Source of the DNA: Nonomuraea turcica
Lineage (GTDB): Bacteria > Actinomycetota > Actinomycetes > Streptosporangiales > Streptosporangiaceae
DNA length: 64,000 nucleotides
Direction: 5' to 3'
Assembly (NCBI RefSeq): GCF_030718205.1
Contig: NZ_JAUZQF010000024.1
Location: 113,811-177,810 of the forward strand
A model generated the notes under the pieces. The model had not been told where the DNA came from, did not search any database, and worked only from the letters and a program-made list of their open reading frames with translations. Below, in pieces: positions 8,817-16,671 of the stretch (position 1 is its first letter; each line of letters opens with the position of its first letter). A program made the position numbers and the translations under genes.

Positions 8817-9914
8817 TCAGGATCGCTGGGTTACTTCGTCGGCGGCACCTTGCCGGTCGCCGTACTTCTCGGCGAGTCCGCGGTAGCGCCAGATGGCGGC
8901 GGCGGAGAGCCAGGAGGCCGCGAAGACGGCGACGACGACGTAGCCGAGCAGTTCGAATTGGTCGGCCAGGGAGGCGTAGGCGGTGAGGAGTCCCCCGGCT
9001 CCGGTGGCGTCGGCGACGAGCCCCGCGACGTAGACACTGGCGATGAACGCGGCGACGGCCACGGTCATGCCGGTCATGGCGATGTTGTAGTAGAGCCTGC
9101 GGGCGGGGCTGCGGTACGCCCACGAGTACAGGCGTGTCATCAGCATGCTATCGGCGGTGTCGAAGGCACTCATTCCCGCGGCGAAGAGCAGCGGGAGGGA
9201 GAGGACAGCGAGGGTGGGCAGGCCGGACCCGTGGACGGCGGCGCTGGCGGACAGGGTGAGCAGGGTGATCTCACTGGCGGTCTCCAGACCGAGGCCGAAG
9301 AGGATGCCAACCGGGTACATGTGCCATGAGGAACGGATCAGCGCGCGGGCGCGGCGGCCGAGGAGGCGGTTCATGAGGCCCCGGTTGAGCAGGTGCCGCT
9401 CGAGCTCCTCCTGGTGCAGCCGGCCCTGCGCCATACGCCGCCACAGGCCGACAATGCCGGTCAGCACCATGAGGTTGAGCACGGCGACGAGCAGCAGGAA
9501 CAGTACGGCCACGATCTGCGAGACCAGGCCGCCGACATGGCGGAAGGAGCCGATGCCCGAGCCTGCGTGGCCCGCGGCGAGCGCGACGACGAAGGCGAGG
9601 GCGAGGACCACGGTGGAGTGGCCCATGGCGAAGAAGAAGCCCACGCCGACGGGTCTGCGTCCGCGTTGCATCATCAGCCTGGTGGTGTCGTCGATGGCGG
9701 CGATGTGGTCGGCGTCGAAGGCGTGCCGCATCCCGAGTGTGTAGGCAAGGGTTCCGGCTCCGGCGAAGGCCCCGGCGCCGGCCGGGCCGCTGGCGTAGAA
9801 GAGGTACAGGCTCCATCCGATGACGTGCAGGGCGGCGATGACGCCGACGATGCCCGTAATGCGCAGCCGTTCGGCGCGGGTCCATCGGCCGGGGGTGATG
9901 GTCGTTGTGGTCAC
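8817..9914 (-). CDS. NiCoT-family nickel/cobalt permease (NhlF-like)
   Basis: A 365-residue integral membrane protein with about eight hydrophobic segments. The family signature HX4DH is present as HAFDADH (His64, Asp69, His70), together with MGHSTVV, FGLGLETASEI and MSAFDTADSM. It starts at a GTG with AAGGAT six bases upstream. It is the last gene of a nitrile hydratase operon whose alpha subunit has the cobalt-type metal motif, so it very probably imports Co(II) for that enzyme. This parallels NhlF beside the cobalt nitrile hydratase genes of Rhodococcus rhodochrous J1. Ni(II) transport is also possible for the family. Confidence 0.93.
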   Translation of the reverse strand: MTTTTITPGRWTRAERLRITGIVGVIAALHVIGWSLYLFYASGPAGAGAFAGAGTLAYTLGMRHAFDADHIAAIDDTTRLMMQRGRRPVGVGFFFAMGHSTVVLALAFVVALAAGHAGSGIGSFRHVGGLVSQIVAVLFLLLVAVLNLMVLTGIVGLWRRMAQGRLHQEELERHLLNRGLMNRLLGRRARALIRSSWHMYPVGILFGLGLETASEITLLTLSASAAVHGSGLPTLAVLSLPLLFAAGMSAFDTADSMLMTRLYSWAYRSPARRLYYNIAMTGMTVAVAAFIASVYVAGLVADATGAGGLLTAYASLADQFELLGYVVVAVFAASWLSAAAIWRYRGLAEKYGDRQGAADEVTQRS

Positions 9915-9972
9915 GCATACATCCTTGGCAGGGGCACCGCGCGGTGCCGTCGTCAGCATCGAGAGGGGGCGG

Positions 9973-10011
9973 GCCGCACCCGCTGGTGGGGGAGCCACTC
10001 GCGGGTGCGGC
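9973..10011 (-). other. Strong hairpin between the accessory gene and the cobalt permease gene
   Basis: Eleven-base arms GCCGCACCCGC and GCGGGTGCGGC enclose a 17-base loop in the 152-base gap inside the operon. No U-tract follows on the minus strand, so it looks like an mRNA-processing or attenuation element that could lower transporter expression, not a full terminator. No cobalamin or NiCo riboswitch consensus was recognised. Confidence 0.5.
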
Positions 10012-10066
10012 GGCCCTGGCGGACGGGCCGGAGCGGACGTCCTGGTGATCCGGGTCTTGGAACGGG

Positions 10067-10375
10067 TTACGCCCCGGGCAGGGCACCCATCTCGTTCTCT
10101 CCAACCAGACCGTGATCGACCAGTACGTGTTCGAGCGCCGCGAGCCAGTGCTCGTAGTACTGCCAGCTGCCCTGCTCGGCCGTGGGGGCGGACTCCCATG
10201 CGCCGATGGCGGCGATGAGCCGCTGCTGGAATGCGTCCCAGGGGTAGTGGCCGAACTCCGACAGGGCGACGGCGACGCCGAACGCCCGGCGCTGCCAGTC
10301 GGCGTCGAAGGTGGGCGCGTTCATGTCGGTGACGCAGGTTTCGTGCAGGGGTGCGGTGGTGGCGGTGGCCTCCAT
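10067..10375 (-). CDS. Nitrile hydratase accessory/activator protein
   Basis: A 102-residue protein similar to the N-terminal domain of the nitrile hydratase beta subunit, seen in FDADWQRRAFGVAVALSEFG and YPWDAFQQRLIAAIGAWE, then YYEHWLAALEHVLVDHGLV. Such small proteins (for example NhlE or P14K) work with the alpha subunit to insert cobalt and oxidise the cysteine ligands. It follows the alpha gene after 32 bases. ATG 10375 was chosen; an internal ATG at codon 18 (MNAPTFDADW) is a possible alternative and looks closer to family length. Confidence 0.88.
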   Translation of the reverse strand: MEATATTAPLHETCVTDMNAPTFDADWQRRAFGVAVALSEFGHYPWDAFQQRLIAAIGAWESAPTAEQGSWQYYEHWLAALEHVLVDHGLVGENEMGALPGA

Positions 10376-10407
10376 GGGATTCCCTTTCTCTGGTGTCCGG
10401 GAGCGGC

Positions 10408-11031
10408 TCAGGCGGCGGGTGAAGGAACCTCGGCGATGCCGATCATCGATTCGGTGGTGACCAGGGCGGAGAGTTCCTCCTCGGTCATGCCGTCGGTTCC
10501 GGCGGGCCGCTGCGGAACGACGAACCAGCGAGAATGACCGCTGCTGTCCCACACCCGCAGTTCGACGGACGGGTCGAGGTCCAGGCCGATCTCCTTGAGC
10601 ACCACACGAGGCTCCCGGGCCGCGCGGGCGCGGAAGGTCGGGTCCTTGTACCAGTACGGCGGAAGACCGAGCACGGGCCAGGGGAAGCAGGAGCACAGGG
10701 TGCAGATGACCAGGTTGTGCACGCCGGAGGTGTTGGCCACGGCCTGCAGGTGCTCGCCTTCGGCGCCGTCCATGCCGACGGGCAGGTCGAGCTCCGCGAC
10801 GGCGGCCGGCGTGTCCTTGACGAGCCGTTCGGCGAACTCCGGGTCGGTCCAGGCACGGGCGACGATCTTGGCTCCGTTGAGCGGCGTCATGTCGGTCTCG
10901 AAGTAGCCGAGCACCTTGTCGACGGTCGCGCCGGTGATCACGCCCTTCTCGATGAGCAGGGCCTCCAGCGCCCGGACGCGGGCGGCGCTGCGGGCTTCGC
11001 GGTCTTCGGGGTAACCGAACTGTACGGTCAC
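10408..11031 (-). CDS. nthA: Nitrile hydratase alpha subunit, cobalt type
   Basis: A 207-residue metal-binding subunit of the enzyme that hydrates nitriles to amides. The claw motif reads VICTLCSCFPW (Cys110, Cys113, Ser114, Cys115). Thr between the first two cysteines is the cobalt-type signature; iron enzymes have Ser there. The N terminus aligns with the family in ARVRALEALLIEKGVI. The GTG start has GGAGGA seven bases upstream and overlaps the beta stop by four bases (GTGA), so both subunits are co-translated. Thiocyanate hydrolase gamma has a similar motif, but the full-length beta subunit here argues for nitrile hydratase. Confidence 0.95.
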   Translation of the reverse strand: MTVQFGYPEDREARSAARVRALEALLIEKGVITGATVDKVLGYFETDMTPLNGAKIVARAWTDPEFAERLVKDTPAAVAELDLPVGMDGAEGEHLQAVANTSGVHNLVICTLCSCFPWPVLGLPPYWYKDPTFRARAAREPRVVLKEIGLDLDPSVELRVWDSSGHSRWFVVPQRPAGTDGMTEEELSALVTTESMIGIAEVPSPAA

Positions 11032-11780
11032 TGCTGTTCCTCCGTGGCGGGGGTGAGGTAGGCCTGGTAGAGCTCGCCGTAGAGCACGGCGCCGGGTTCG
11101 GCGAGCTCTCCCCAGATGTCGGTGGGTTCGAAGCGGACGGCGTAGACCGGCATGGGCTCTCCGATGCCATCGGGGCCGGTGGAGCAGAAGTAGCCGTAGT
11201 TGCCCTCGAAGACGCGCTCCACGGTGCCGGTACGGCCGCGCAGATTGCCCGGCAGCCGGGTGTGTTCGGTGGGCGGCACGTCCTTGACGGTCACCCGGTC
11301 GCCGACGGTGAAGGCCGGGGACCCAGCCGGACCCTGGCGGGGGGAGTCGCCCTCGCGCAGGTAGCGGATGACCTGGTCGTCGATGCGTTCGTCTCCGCCC
11401 TCGGGCAGTGCGAGTCCCAGATCCTGGAGGTACTCCGCGGCCTTCGCCTCCAGCTCCTCCGCGGTGATGTAGCCCTGGGAGACGAAGAACCCGCTGATGC
11501 CGCCGAGCCACTTCTCGTAGTAGCGGTACTGGAAGTAGGCGAAGGGGTGCATCGCCTCGGCGCCCTTGCGCAGGTCCGCCCAGGTCCAGACGGAGGAGAA
11601 GGCAGTGGGCACGTCCTCGATCGGGTACTGGGGCACGGCGTCGCAGAGGTGGGCGCTCAGGCCCATCATCGCGACGTGGATGCCGAAGATGCGCTGCTCC
11701 CAGTCCTCGACGAAGACACGGGGTTCGTAGTCGACGGGGCCGAGGTTTTCCAGGCCTCCCAGGTGGTGCTGTAGTTTCAT
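11028..11780 (-). CDS. nthB: Nitrile hydratase beta subunit
   Basis: A 250-residue subunit. The N-terminal half has the family pattern LQHHLGGLENLGPVDYE, then DWEQRIFGIHVAMMGL and FAYFQYRYYEKWLGGI. The C-terminal half is the SH3-like barrel (FTVGDRVTVKDVPPTEHTR, RGRTGTVERVFEG, VYAVRFEPTDIWGE). It is one uninterrupted chain, unlike the split subunits of thiocyanate hydrolase. Its ATG overlaps the upstream DUF1097 gene stop (ATGA), and its own stop overlaps the alpha start. Gene order beta-alpha-activator resembles cobalt-type operons of Rhodococcus. Confidence 0.95.
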   Translation of the reverse strand: MKLQHHLGGLENLGPVDYEPRVFVEDWEQRIFGIHVAMMGLSAHLCDAVPQYPIEDVPTAFSSVWTWADLRKGAEAMHPFAYFQYRYYEKWLGGISGFFVSQGYITAEELEAKAAEYLQDLGLALPEGGDERIDDQVIRYLREGDSPRQGPAGSPAFTVGDRVTVKDVPPTEHTRLPGNLRGRTGTVERVFEGNYGYFCSTGPDGIGEPMPVYAVRFEPTDIWGELAEPGAVLYGELYQAYLTPATEEQQ

Positions 11781-12295
11781 GACTGTCCTTCCGGGGTCGG
11801 CTCGGCGGCCGGGCGTGCGGTCATCGCGGCTCCCCACCACTCCGAGGCGATGCCGAACACCGCGCCGAGGACCATGGACAACGCCGCGACGAGCGCCGGG
11901 TTGCTGATGGATGCGGTGGTGATGCCGTGGCCGGTGGCGGCCACCGTGCCCACCGTGGAGGCGAAGCCCCACACGATGGCCGGAATCTTCGAGAGCAGGG
12001 GGAGCTTCGACGCCTGCACCATGGCGGCGCTGCCGACACCCACGGCGACGACGGCGATGGCGGTGCCGCCGCCCAGCGCGTGAATGACCAGCAGTGTCAG
12101 CGAGGCGATGACGATGCCGGTCAGGTTCGAGGCGATCGACCTCACCATGCCGCCGGTGCCGGCTCCGAGGATGAAGAAGGAGGCCCAGGCGATGAAGATG
12201 ACCCAGACCGGAACGGTCAGGACGGTTGCGGTCATCAGCGTGGCGACTCCTCCGAGTACGCCGATGCTGATCGACAAAGCATCTAGCTGGCGCAT
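11777..12295 (-). CDS. DUF1097-like integral membrane protein, first gene of the nitrile hydratase operon
   Basis: A 172-residue protein with about five transmembrane segments, beginning MRQLDALSISIGVLGGVATL and including VPVWVIFIAWASFFILGAG. This resembles the DUF1097/YcdZ-type inner membrane family. The ATG at 12295 has AGGAG nine bases upstream, and the stop overlaps the beta subunit start (ATGA), so it is the promoter-proximal gene of the operon. A membrane protein coupled this tightly to nitrile hydratase could move a nitrile, amide or carboxylate across the membrane. That role is inference from position only. Confidence 0.8.
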   Translation of the reverse strand: MRQLDALSISIGVLGGVATLMTATVLTVPVWVIFIAWASFFILGAGTGGMVRSIASNLTGIVIASLTLLVIHALGGGTAIAVVAVGVGSAAMVQASKLPLLSKIPAIVWGFASTVGTVAATGHGITTASISNPALVAALSMVLGAVFGIASEWWGAAMTARPAAEPTPEGQS

Positions 12296-12982
12296 GATCA
12301 AACACTCCTCTGACGCCGAGTTCTGACGGCTCGGCGGAATTCGTGCCCGAACACGGGCAGGCAACAATTGGCCCGCTGGGGTGCGGAAGAGAATTGGGTG
12401 TGCTGACGAGAAAGGCTCGCTAAAGGCCTGATCGGCGGTTTCGAATCCGGTAGTCCGAACACTTCGATCCGGACGCGGATTTTCGCGCTTCTTCGGCTCC
12501 TATCGCCGTGTGAGTCCCGGTAGGAAACCTCGACGGCAGATGCCTTCGGCGCCGATCATGTCGGCCCTGAAGTGGTAAGACACCAATAGGTTCCAGCTAC
12601 ATTGTTTCATGCGAGTTAAAGATGATTGAACAAGCGATTTCCGGCATTGACCTCCGTTGTCTTGTGACATAAGGGCAGGAAAAGCCGCCCAAGCCTGCCG
12701 GTGAGGCTATGGGCGGCTGCGATATGAGCACTGGACCGATCAGGTCTTCATGCGGTTAATATTTCTCCCCATAGGGTCGCCGGAAGTGCGGCGCTTTTAC
12801 TGACAGCTCGAAGCGATCGGTACCATCTATTCCAGGAACTCGGATCCCGGATTCCCCGGGCGGATTACGGCTTCCACGTTCCCTCCTGGAAGGACAGGAG
12901 CCAAGGGCTGCAACCGACACACGAGCCACGATTTCGGACACGAGGGGTAGCCCCGCTCTCCCCCGAGAGGAGGCCCGGAACC
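12296..12982. promoter_or_regulatory. Long divergent control region of the nitrile hydratase operon and glxA-type regulator
   Basis: These 687 bases contain no convincing gene and separate two divergent transcription units. TTGACC at about 12649 is followed 17 bases later by TAAGGG and could drive the regulator. A hairpin lies at 12683-12718. The length leaves room for several regulator sites, but no clear repeated operator was recognised. Confidence 0.5.
12683..12718 (-). terminator. GC-rich hairpin followed by TTTTCC on the minus strand
   Basis: The arms AGCCGCCCAAGCCT and AGGCTATGGGCGGCT pair with one small internal loop. Read on the minus strand the stem is followed by TTTTCC, as in an intrinsic terminator. 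No minus-strand gene lies upstream, so it may insulate the operon promoter or be a regulatory palindrome. Confidence 0.45.
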
Positions 12983-14050
12983 ATGAACCGGAGCATCGAG
13001 GCCGCAGACAGCGGCACCGAACGGACGATGGTCTTCGTGCTGTACGACAAGGTGACACTGCAGGACGTGGCCGCGCCGCTGGAGATCTTCGCCCGGGCCA
13101 ACGACTTCGGGGCCCGCTACCGGGTGCTGCTGGTCTCGCCCACGGGGCAGCCGGTCGGGACGACTGCGTTCACCCGGCTGAGCGCGGACATTCCAGTGGC
13201 CGACGCCCCCGACTCCATCGACACCCTCCTGGTGCCGGGAGGTGTGCCGGCCGACTTCACCTTCGCCCCGGGCACGCACGACATACCGGAGGAGCTGACC
13301 CCGGATACGGTCCCCGAGGCGCTGGCGGCGGTCCGTGAACTGGCGCCCCGGGCGTCGCGGATCGCCTCCGTCTGCACGGGCGCCTTCGTGCTGGCCGCCC
13401 TCGGGATGCTGGACGGACGCCGAGCGACGACCCACTGGGCACACTGCGCGCGGCTCGCCCTGGAGTACCCCCGCGTCATGGTGGATCCGGACGCCCTCTT
13501 CGTCCAGGACGGCCGCTTCGTCACCGGCGCCGGGATCAGCGCGGGCACCGACCTGGCCCTGGCCATCGTCGAGGACGATTACGGCACCGACGTCGCCCGC
13601 AGGGTCGCCCGGTGGATGGTCGTCTTCCTCCAACGTCCTGGCGGCCAGGCGCAGTTCAGCGTCTGGTCCAAGGCGGGCGTCCCCACCACGCGCGGCCTGC
13701 GCCAGGTCCTGGACGCTGTGGTCCTCGAACCCGCCGCGGACCACTCGACTGCCGCGATGGCCGCCCGCGCCGCGGTGAGCGAGCGCCACCTGGCGCGGAT
13801 GTTCCGTGACGAGGTGGGCATGACACCGGCCCGCTACGTGGAGCAGACCCGGCTGGAGGCGGCCAAGCTTCTCCTGGTGACCGGCGACGAAAGCCAGGAG
13901 TCCGTCGCACGGCGTGCCGGCTTCGGCTCCCCGGAGACGATGAGACGGATCTTCCGCCGGAACCTCGGAGTCTCGCCGGGCAGCTACCGCATCCGGTTCC
14001 GTACCACCGGCATCGACCCCCGGGACCCGGAGCCCAGTCGGCATGACTGA
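12983..14050 (+). CDS. GlxA-family AraC-type regulator (DJ-1/PfpI plus HTH)
   Basis: A 355-residue protein with GAGAGGAGG before its ATG. Residues 12-190 are a DJ-1/PfpI-like domain (MVFVLYDKVTLQDVAAPLEI, then SVCTGAFVLAALGMLDGRRA with the nucleophile-elbow Cys), and residues 230-340 are an AraC double helix-turn-helix (SERHLARMFRDEVGMTPARY and ARRAGFGSPETMRRIFRRNL). GlxA-type regulators sense small molecules and often activate amidase or nitrilase genes. It is divergent from the nitrile hydratase operon across a long shared control region, so it is the probable regulator of that operon; this is inference from context. Confidence 0.92.
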   Translation: MNRSIEAADSGTERTMVFVLYDKVTLQDVAAPLEIFARANDFGARYRVLLVSPTGQPVGTTAFTRLSADIPVADAPDSIDTLLVPGGVPADFTFAPGTHDIPEELTPDTVPEALAAVRELAPRASRIASVCTGAFVLAALGMLDGRRATTHWAHCARLALEYPRVMVDPDALFVQDGRFVTGAGISAGTDLALAIVEDDYGTDVARRVARWMVVFLQRPGGQAQFSVWSKAGVPTTRGLRQVLDAVVLEPAADHSTAAMAARAAVSERHLARMFRDEVGMTPARYVEQTRLEAAKLLLVTGDESQESVARRAGFGSPETMRRIFRRNLGVSPGSYRIRFRTTGIDPRDPEPSRHD

Positions 14051-14109
14051 GCCGGCGCTCACGGTGCAAGAGCTGGTTCGGGGTGGTGGTGCTGGTGCTC
14101 GTGCAGATC

Positions 14110-14605
14110 CTGGCCAGCCCTTCGGCCGAGAAACGGGAGCTACATCTGTCCACTTTGTGCACCGAGTCACATGCGGGCGCAGCCGGCGGTGGTCCGTGGC
14201 CGCGAGGACACCCTCCTGGACGCGGTCCATGATCTGTCCCTGCGACGTATCTTCGGCCCAGCCGGCATGCGCTCCTGGCCACCGAGCTGCCGCAGAGTGA
14301 CAAGCAGGCGGAGGAGGAATGGGAAGCCCGCCGCCGACGAGTTCACCCGCCGGCTGCGTACACGGTTCTCGGAGTGGGAGGCGGAACGTCTCACCATGGT
14401 CCAGGAACTAGCCGAGACCGGGCCACCCACCCGCCCGAGACCACCAGACCGACCTGCTCCACAAGATCCCCATGTTGCAGACGCGAATCGCTGAGCTGCC
14501 AGAAGATCTCCAACGCAAGCTCTTTGGGGTCTTCCACCTGGAGATCCGTTACAAGCGTGGGAGTCGCGCTGATCAGGGTCACGCTTGACCACGACACCAT
14601 AGAAG
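14110..14605 (+). pseudogene. Decayed large serine recombinase (C-terminal half)
   Basis: Pieces of a serine recombinase lie in successive frames: REDTLLDAVHDLSLRRIFGP, then LLATELPQSDKQAEEEWEAR, then EFTRRLRTRFSEWEAERLTM, then LLHKIPMLQTRIAELPEDLQ with RKLFGVFHLEIRYK, and finally IRVTLDHDTI. The order matches the coiled-coil and C-terminal part of actinophage or ICE integrases of this type. At least three frameshifts separate the blocks and the catalytic N-terminal domain is absent. It is a dead integrase and marks an old mobile element. Confidence 0.75.
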
Positions 14606-15283
14606 GCGGTGTGCACCGGGGCGGCTGGGCGCGGCTCCTGGACCGCCCGGACATCGGACAGCAAGAGCGCGAGGCCGTCCACGGGCAGCACCACGGCCGC
14701 GTGCCCCTGCGCCCGCCACCGCCCGGGGGCGTCAGGGACGAACGGCTGGTGCTGGTAGAAGCCCGTGAGTTGACCTGCACCTCGCCCTGAAGGGACGAGG
14801 ATTCCCGTACCGCCTTCGGCGGCAACCCGCGGCTTTGGACGCCATGGGTCATGGAACGGGGTGCTTGACGCTTCACAGACCGGGCAACCCCGAAGTCTCC
14901 ACGTCCTGAGACGACCAGCCCGGCCGCCTTGTTCCATAAAAGCGATCTCCCGTGTGGCTTGATTATCGCTCACTCGTTCGATAATCAGCGATGATGGACC
15001 CGGCCACGTCACTACTGCAAGTGATTTCGTCAAGGTTCTGGGGTCCGCGCTGTGCGCTCCGGTCTGCCCCGCCTTCGGCGGGCCATCCCCTGGCGGGGAC
15101 GCATTCATCCACGGCCTGAAGGCCGATGGCTTTCTGCGGCTCTTGGTAATAGACGTCGGCGTAATGGTCCTGCGCCGATCCGCCTCTCGACCAGGCCACG
15201 ACCCCTTGGAACCCGGCTCGCGCGGCCAGGCGCCGCATCGCGATTTGCCGCTGCTCGTACTCTTCGCCACCGACCCCCAGCAC
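14600..15283 (-). pseudogene. M24 (creatinase/Xaa-Pro peptidase-like) gene start, interrupted by an IS605-type element and truncated
   Basis: The gene starts at GTG 15283 after AAGGAT. Codons to 15147 read EEYEQRQIAMRRLAARAGFQ and VVAWSRGGSAQDHYADVYY, the N-terminal domain of a creatinase-like M24 protein. The same frame resumes at 14769 with LTGFYQHQPFVPDAPGRW and HAAVVLPVDGLALLLSDV. The 377 bases between are an inserted element whose removal restores the text DVYY-LTGFY exactly. Similarity ends near 14600, where the recombinase remnant of the other strand begins, so the catalytic metal-binding domain is missing. Confidence 0.75.
14770..15146 (-). mobile_element. 377-bp non-autonomous IS200/IS605-type element (MITE-like)
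   Basis: On the minus strand the insertion follows a TTAC tetranucleotide and ends in TCAA, the left target and right cleavage sequences known from IS608. There is no target duplication. A subterminal left hairpin lies at 15109-15129 (CCATCGGCCT/AGGCCGTGG) and a right hairpin at 14780-14800 (CCTCGTCCCT/AGGGCGAGG), with the right end running CAGGGCGAGGTGCAGGTCAA. An inner perfect hairpin (TGATTATCG/CGATAATCA) lies at 14960-14987. It encodes neither TnpA nor TnpB, so it must have been mobilised in trans. Confidence 0.8.
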
Positions 15284-15344
15284 ACTGGATCCTTGCCCAG
15301 CAGCGCGGCACCGTCACGCGGACCAGCCCCCTAGCGGCCCTGAC

Positions 15345-15764
15345 CTAGCCGTTGCGATCACGGCTCGCGAAGTGGCTCGCCTGCGCGGGGACGTGCGGGT
15401 CCGCGATCCACGTGCAGCCGCTGTCCGGGCTTCCGGAGAAGGCGATGACCGCGTCCAAGCGGTCACGCGTACGGGTCAACGCGGCAATCTGGGTGTCGAT
15501 GCGATCGCGCTCGGCGGCCAGCCGGGCACGCGACTCCGGAGTGCTGACCTTGGCCTCGACGCAGGGCAGCAGCTCGGCGATGGTCCGGCTGGACAGCCCG
15601 GCCGCGTAAAGCATCTGGATCAGCTGAACCCGGTCGACCGCCGACTCGGGATAGTGGCGCTGCCCGGAGTCGCTCCGGTTCGCCTCCAGCAGTCCTTGCT
15701 CCTCGTAGTAGCGCAAGGCCCGCACGCTGACGCCCGACCGCGCCGCCAATTCGCCGATACGCAC
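15345..15764 (-). CDS. MerR-family transcriptional regulator
   Basis: A 139-residue protein. GTG 15764 was chosen because GGAGG lies five bases upstream and MerR proteins usually begin with RIGELA; an ATG four codons earlier is in frame. The winged helix is VRIGELAARSGVSVRALRYY with EEQGLL, followed by a dimerisation helix. One cysteine (PCVEAK) lies in the effector region and one in GCTWIADPH; metal sensing is not evident. It is divergent from an SDR gene across an operator with a long-spacer promoter, so it should be the activator/repressor of that SDR. Confidence 0.9.
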   Translation of the reverse strand: MRIGELAARSGVSVRALRYYEEQGLLEANRSDSGQRHYPESAVDRVQLIQMLYAAGLSSRTIAELLPCVEAKVSTPESRARLAAERDRIDTQIAALTRTRDRLDAVIAFSGSPDSGCTWIADPHVPAQASHFASRDRNG

Positions 15765-15784
15765 CGTGACCTCCATCACAAGAC

Positions 15785-15823
15785 TTGCCTCTGACGTCAA
15801 CGTCAGGTTTTAGCCTATCCGCA
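15785..15823 (+). promoter_or_regulatory. MerR-type promoter and operator of the SDR gene
   Basis: TTGCCT (15785-15790) and TAGCCT (15811-15816) are separated by 20 bases instead of 17. The spacer contains the perfect palindrome CTGACGTCAACGTCAG (15791-15806). This is the architecture MerR proteins activate by untwisting DNA. The SDR start codon begins seven bases after the -10 box and has no ribosome site, so the transcript is probably leaderless. Confidence 0.75.
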
Positions 15824-16530
15824 TGCAGATCAACGGAGCTCACGTGCTGGTCACCGGCGCCAATCGCGGCCTGGGCCGGCAGTTTGTCCTTTCCCTTCTC
15901 GATCGCGGTGCCGGCAGGGTGTATGCCACCGCCCGCCGCCCCGACCTCATCGACGTGCCCGGGGTCGTCCCGCTGCGCCTCGACATCACCGATCCGGCAT
16001 CGATCGCCGCCGCCGCGGCAGCGGCACCCGACGTCAAGATTGTGATCAACAATGCGGGAATCTCGACCGGGGCGAACCTGGTCACCGGGGACCTGGACAC
16101 GATTCGTCGCGAGATGGACACCCACTTCTATGGCACCCTCAACGTGATCCGCGCCTTTGCGCCCCAGTTGGACGACGGCGCGATTCTCAACGTGCTGTCG
16201 GCGATCTCGTGGCTCGCCTACGACGGCGCCGGCGCCTACCACGCGGCCAAGGCCGCCGAGTGGGCGCTCACCAACAACGTACGCTTGGAGCTGGCCCACC
16301 AGCGCACTCTGGTGACGGGCCTGCACCTGGGCGCTGCGGACACCGACATGATGGCCTGGTACGACGGCGACAAGACCGCCCCCGAGGTGATCGTCGCGGC
16401 GGCCCTGGACGGCATCGAGGCGCACCAGCCCGAAGTGCTCGCCGACGCTTGGAGCCGCCAGGTGAAGGCATGGCTGGCGGAGGACCCGAGCGTCATCTAC
16501 CGGGAAGCGGCGGCCGCCCTCACCGCCTGA
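15823..16530 (+). CDS. Short-chain dehydrogenase/reductase under MerR control
   Basis: A 235-residue SDR with the cofactor loop TGANRGLG (residues 11-18), NNAG, and the catalytic Tyr-x3-Lys as YHAAK. ARRPDLID after beta-2 suggests NADP(H) preference because a basic pair follows the strand. The gene appears leaderless, with the start codon at the predicted transcription start. Divergence from a MerR gene suggests induction by a reactive or aromatic compound, but the ligand and substrate are unknown. Confidence 0.9.
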   Translation: MQINGAHVLVTGANRGLGRQFVLSLLDRGAGRVYATARRPDLIDVPGVVPLRLDITDPASIAAAAAAAPDVKIVINNAGISTGANLVTGDLDTIRREMDTHFYGTLNVIRAFAPQLDDGAILNVLSAISWLAYDGAGAYHAAKAAEWALTNNVRLELAHQRTLVTGLHLGAADTDMMAWYDGDKTAPEVIVAAALDGIEAHQPEVLADAWSRQVKAWLAEDPSVIYREAAAALTA

Positions 16531-16545
16531 CCTGCTGATCCTGAA

Positions 16546-16572
16546 AAGTCACGGCACCCGCGGCCGTGACTT
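16546..16572 (+). terminator. Hairpin after the SDR gene
   Basis: Perfect nine-base arms AAGTCACGG and CCGTGACTT enclose a nine-base loop 16 bases after the SDR stop. The position fits a terminator, although the U-tract is weak. Confidence 0.55.
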
Positions 16573-16620
16573 CAGGCCGCAGTTTCGCCAGTTGCAGCTC
16601 GCCATGGATCAGGGCCTTGA

Positions 16621-16671
16621 CACGCTGCTCTGAACGACACGCTGCTCTGAACGACACGCTGCTCTGAACCA
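16621..16671. repeat. 17-bp tandem repeat, three copies
   Basis: The unit CACGCTGCTCTGAACGA occurs three times without gaps at 16621, 16638 and 16655; the last copy differs by one base. It lies in non-coding DNA. Copy number could vary between strains by slippage. Confidence 0.9.

Noticed and set aside
8785..10199. Cobalt permease starting at 10199
   Set aside because: The extra 95 N-terminal residues are Arg/Pro-rich, overlap the accessory gene and lie before a well-placed ribosome site and GTG at 9914.
10408..11031. Thiocyanate hydrolase gamma subunit instead of nitrile hydratase alpha
   Set aside because: The cysteine claw is shared, but the beta subunit is one full-length chain followed by a standard accessory protein, which is the nitrile hydratase layout.
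16621..16671. CRISPR-like repeats
   Set aside because: The 17-bp units are contiguous without spacers.
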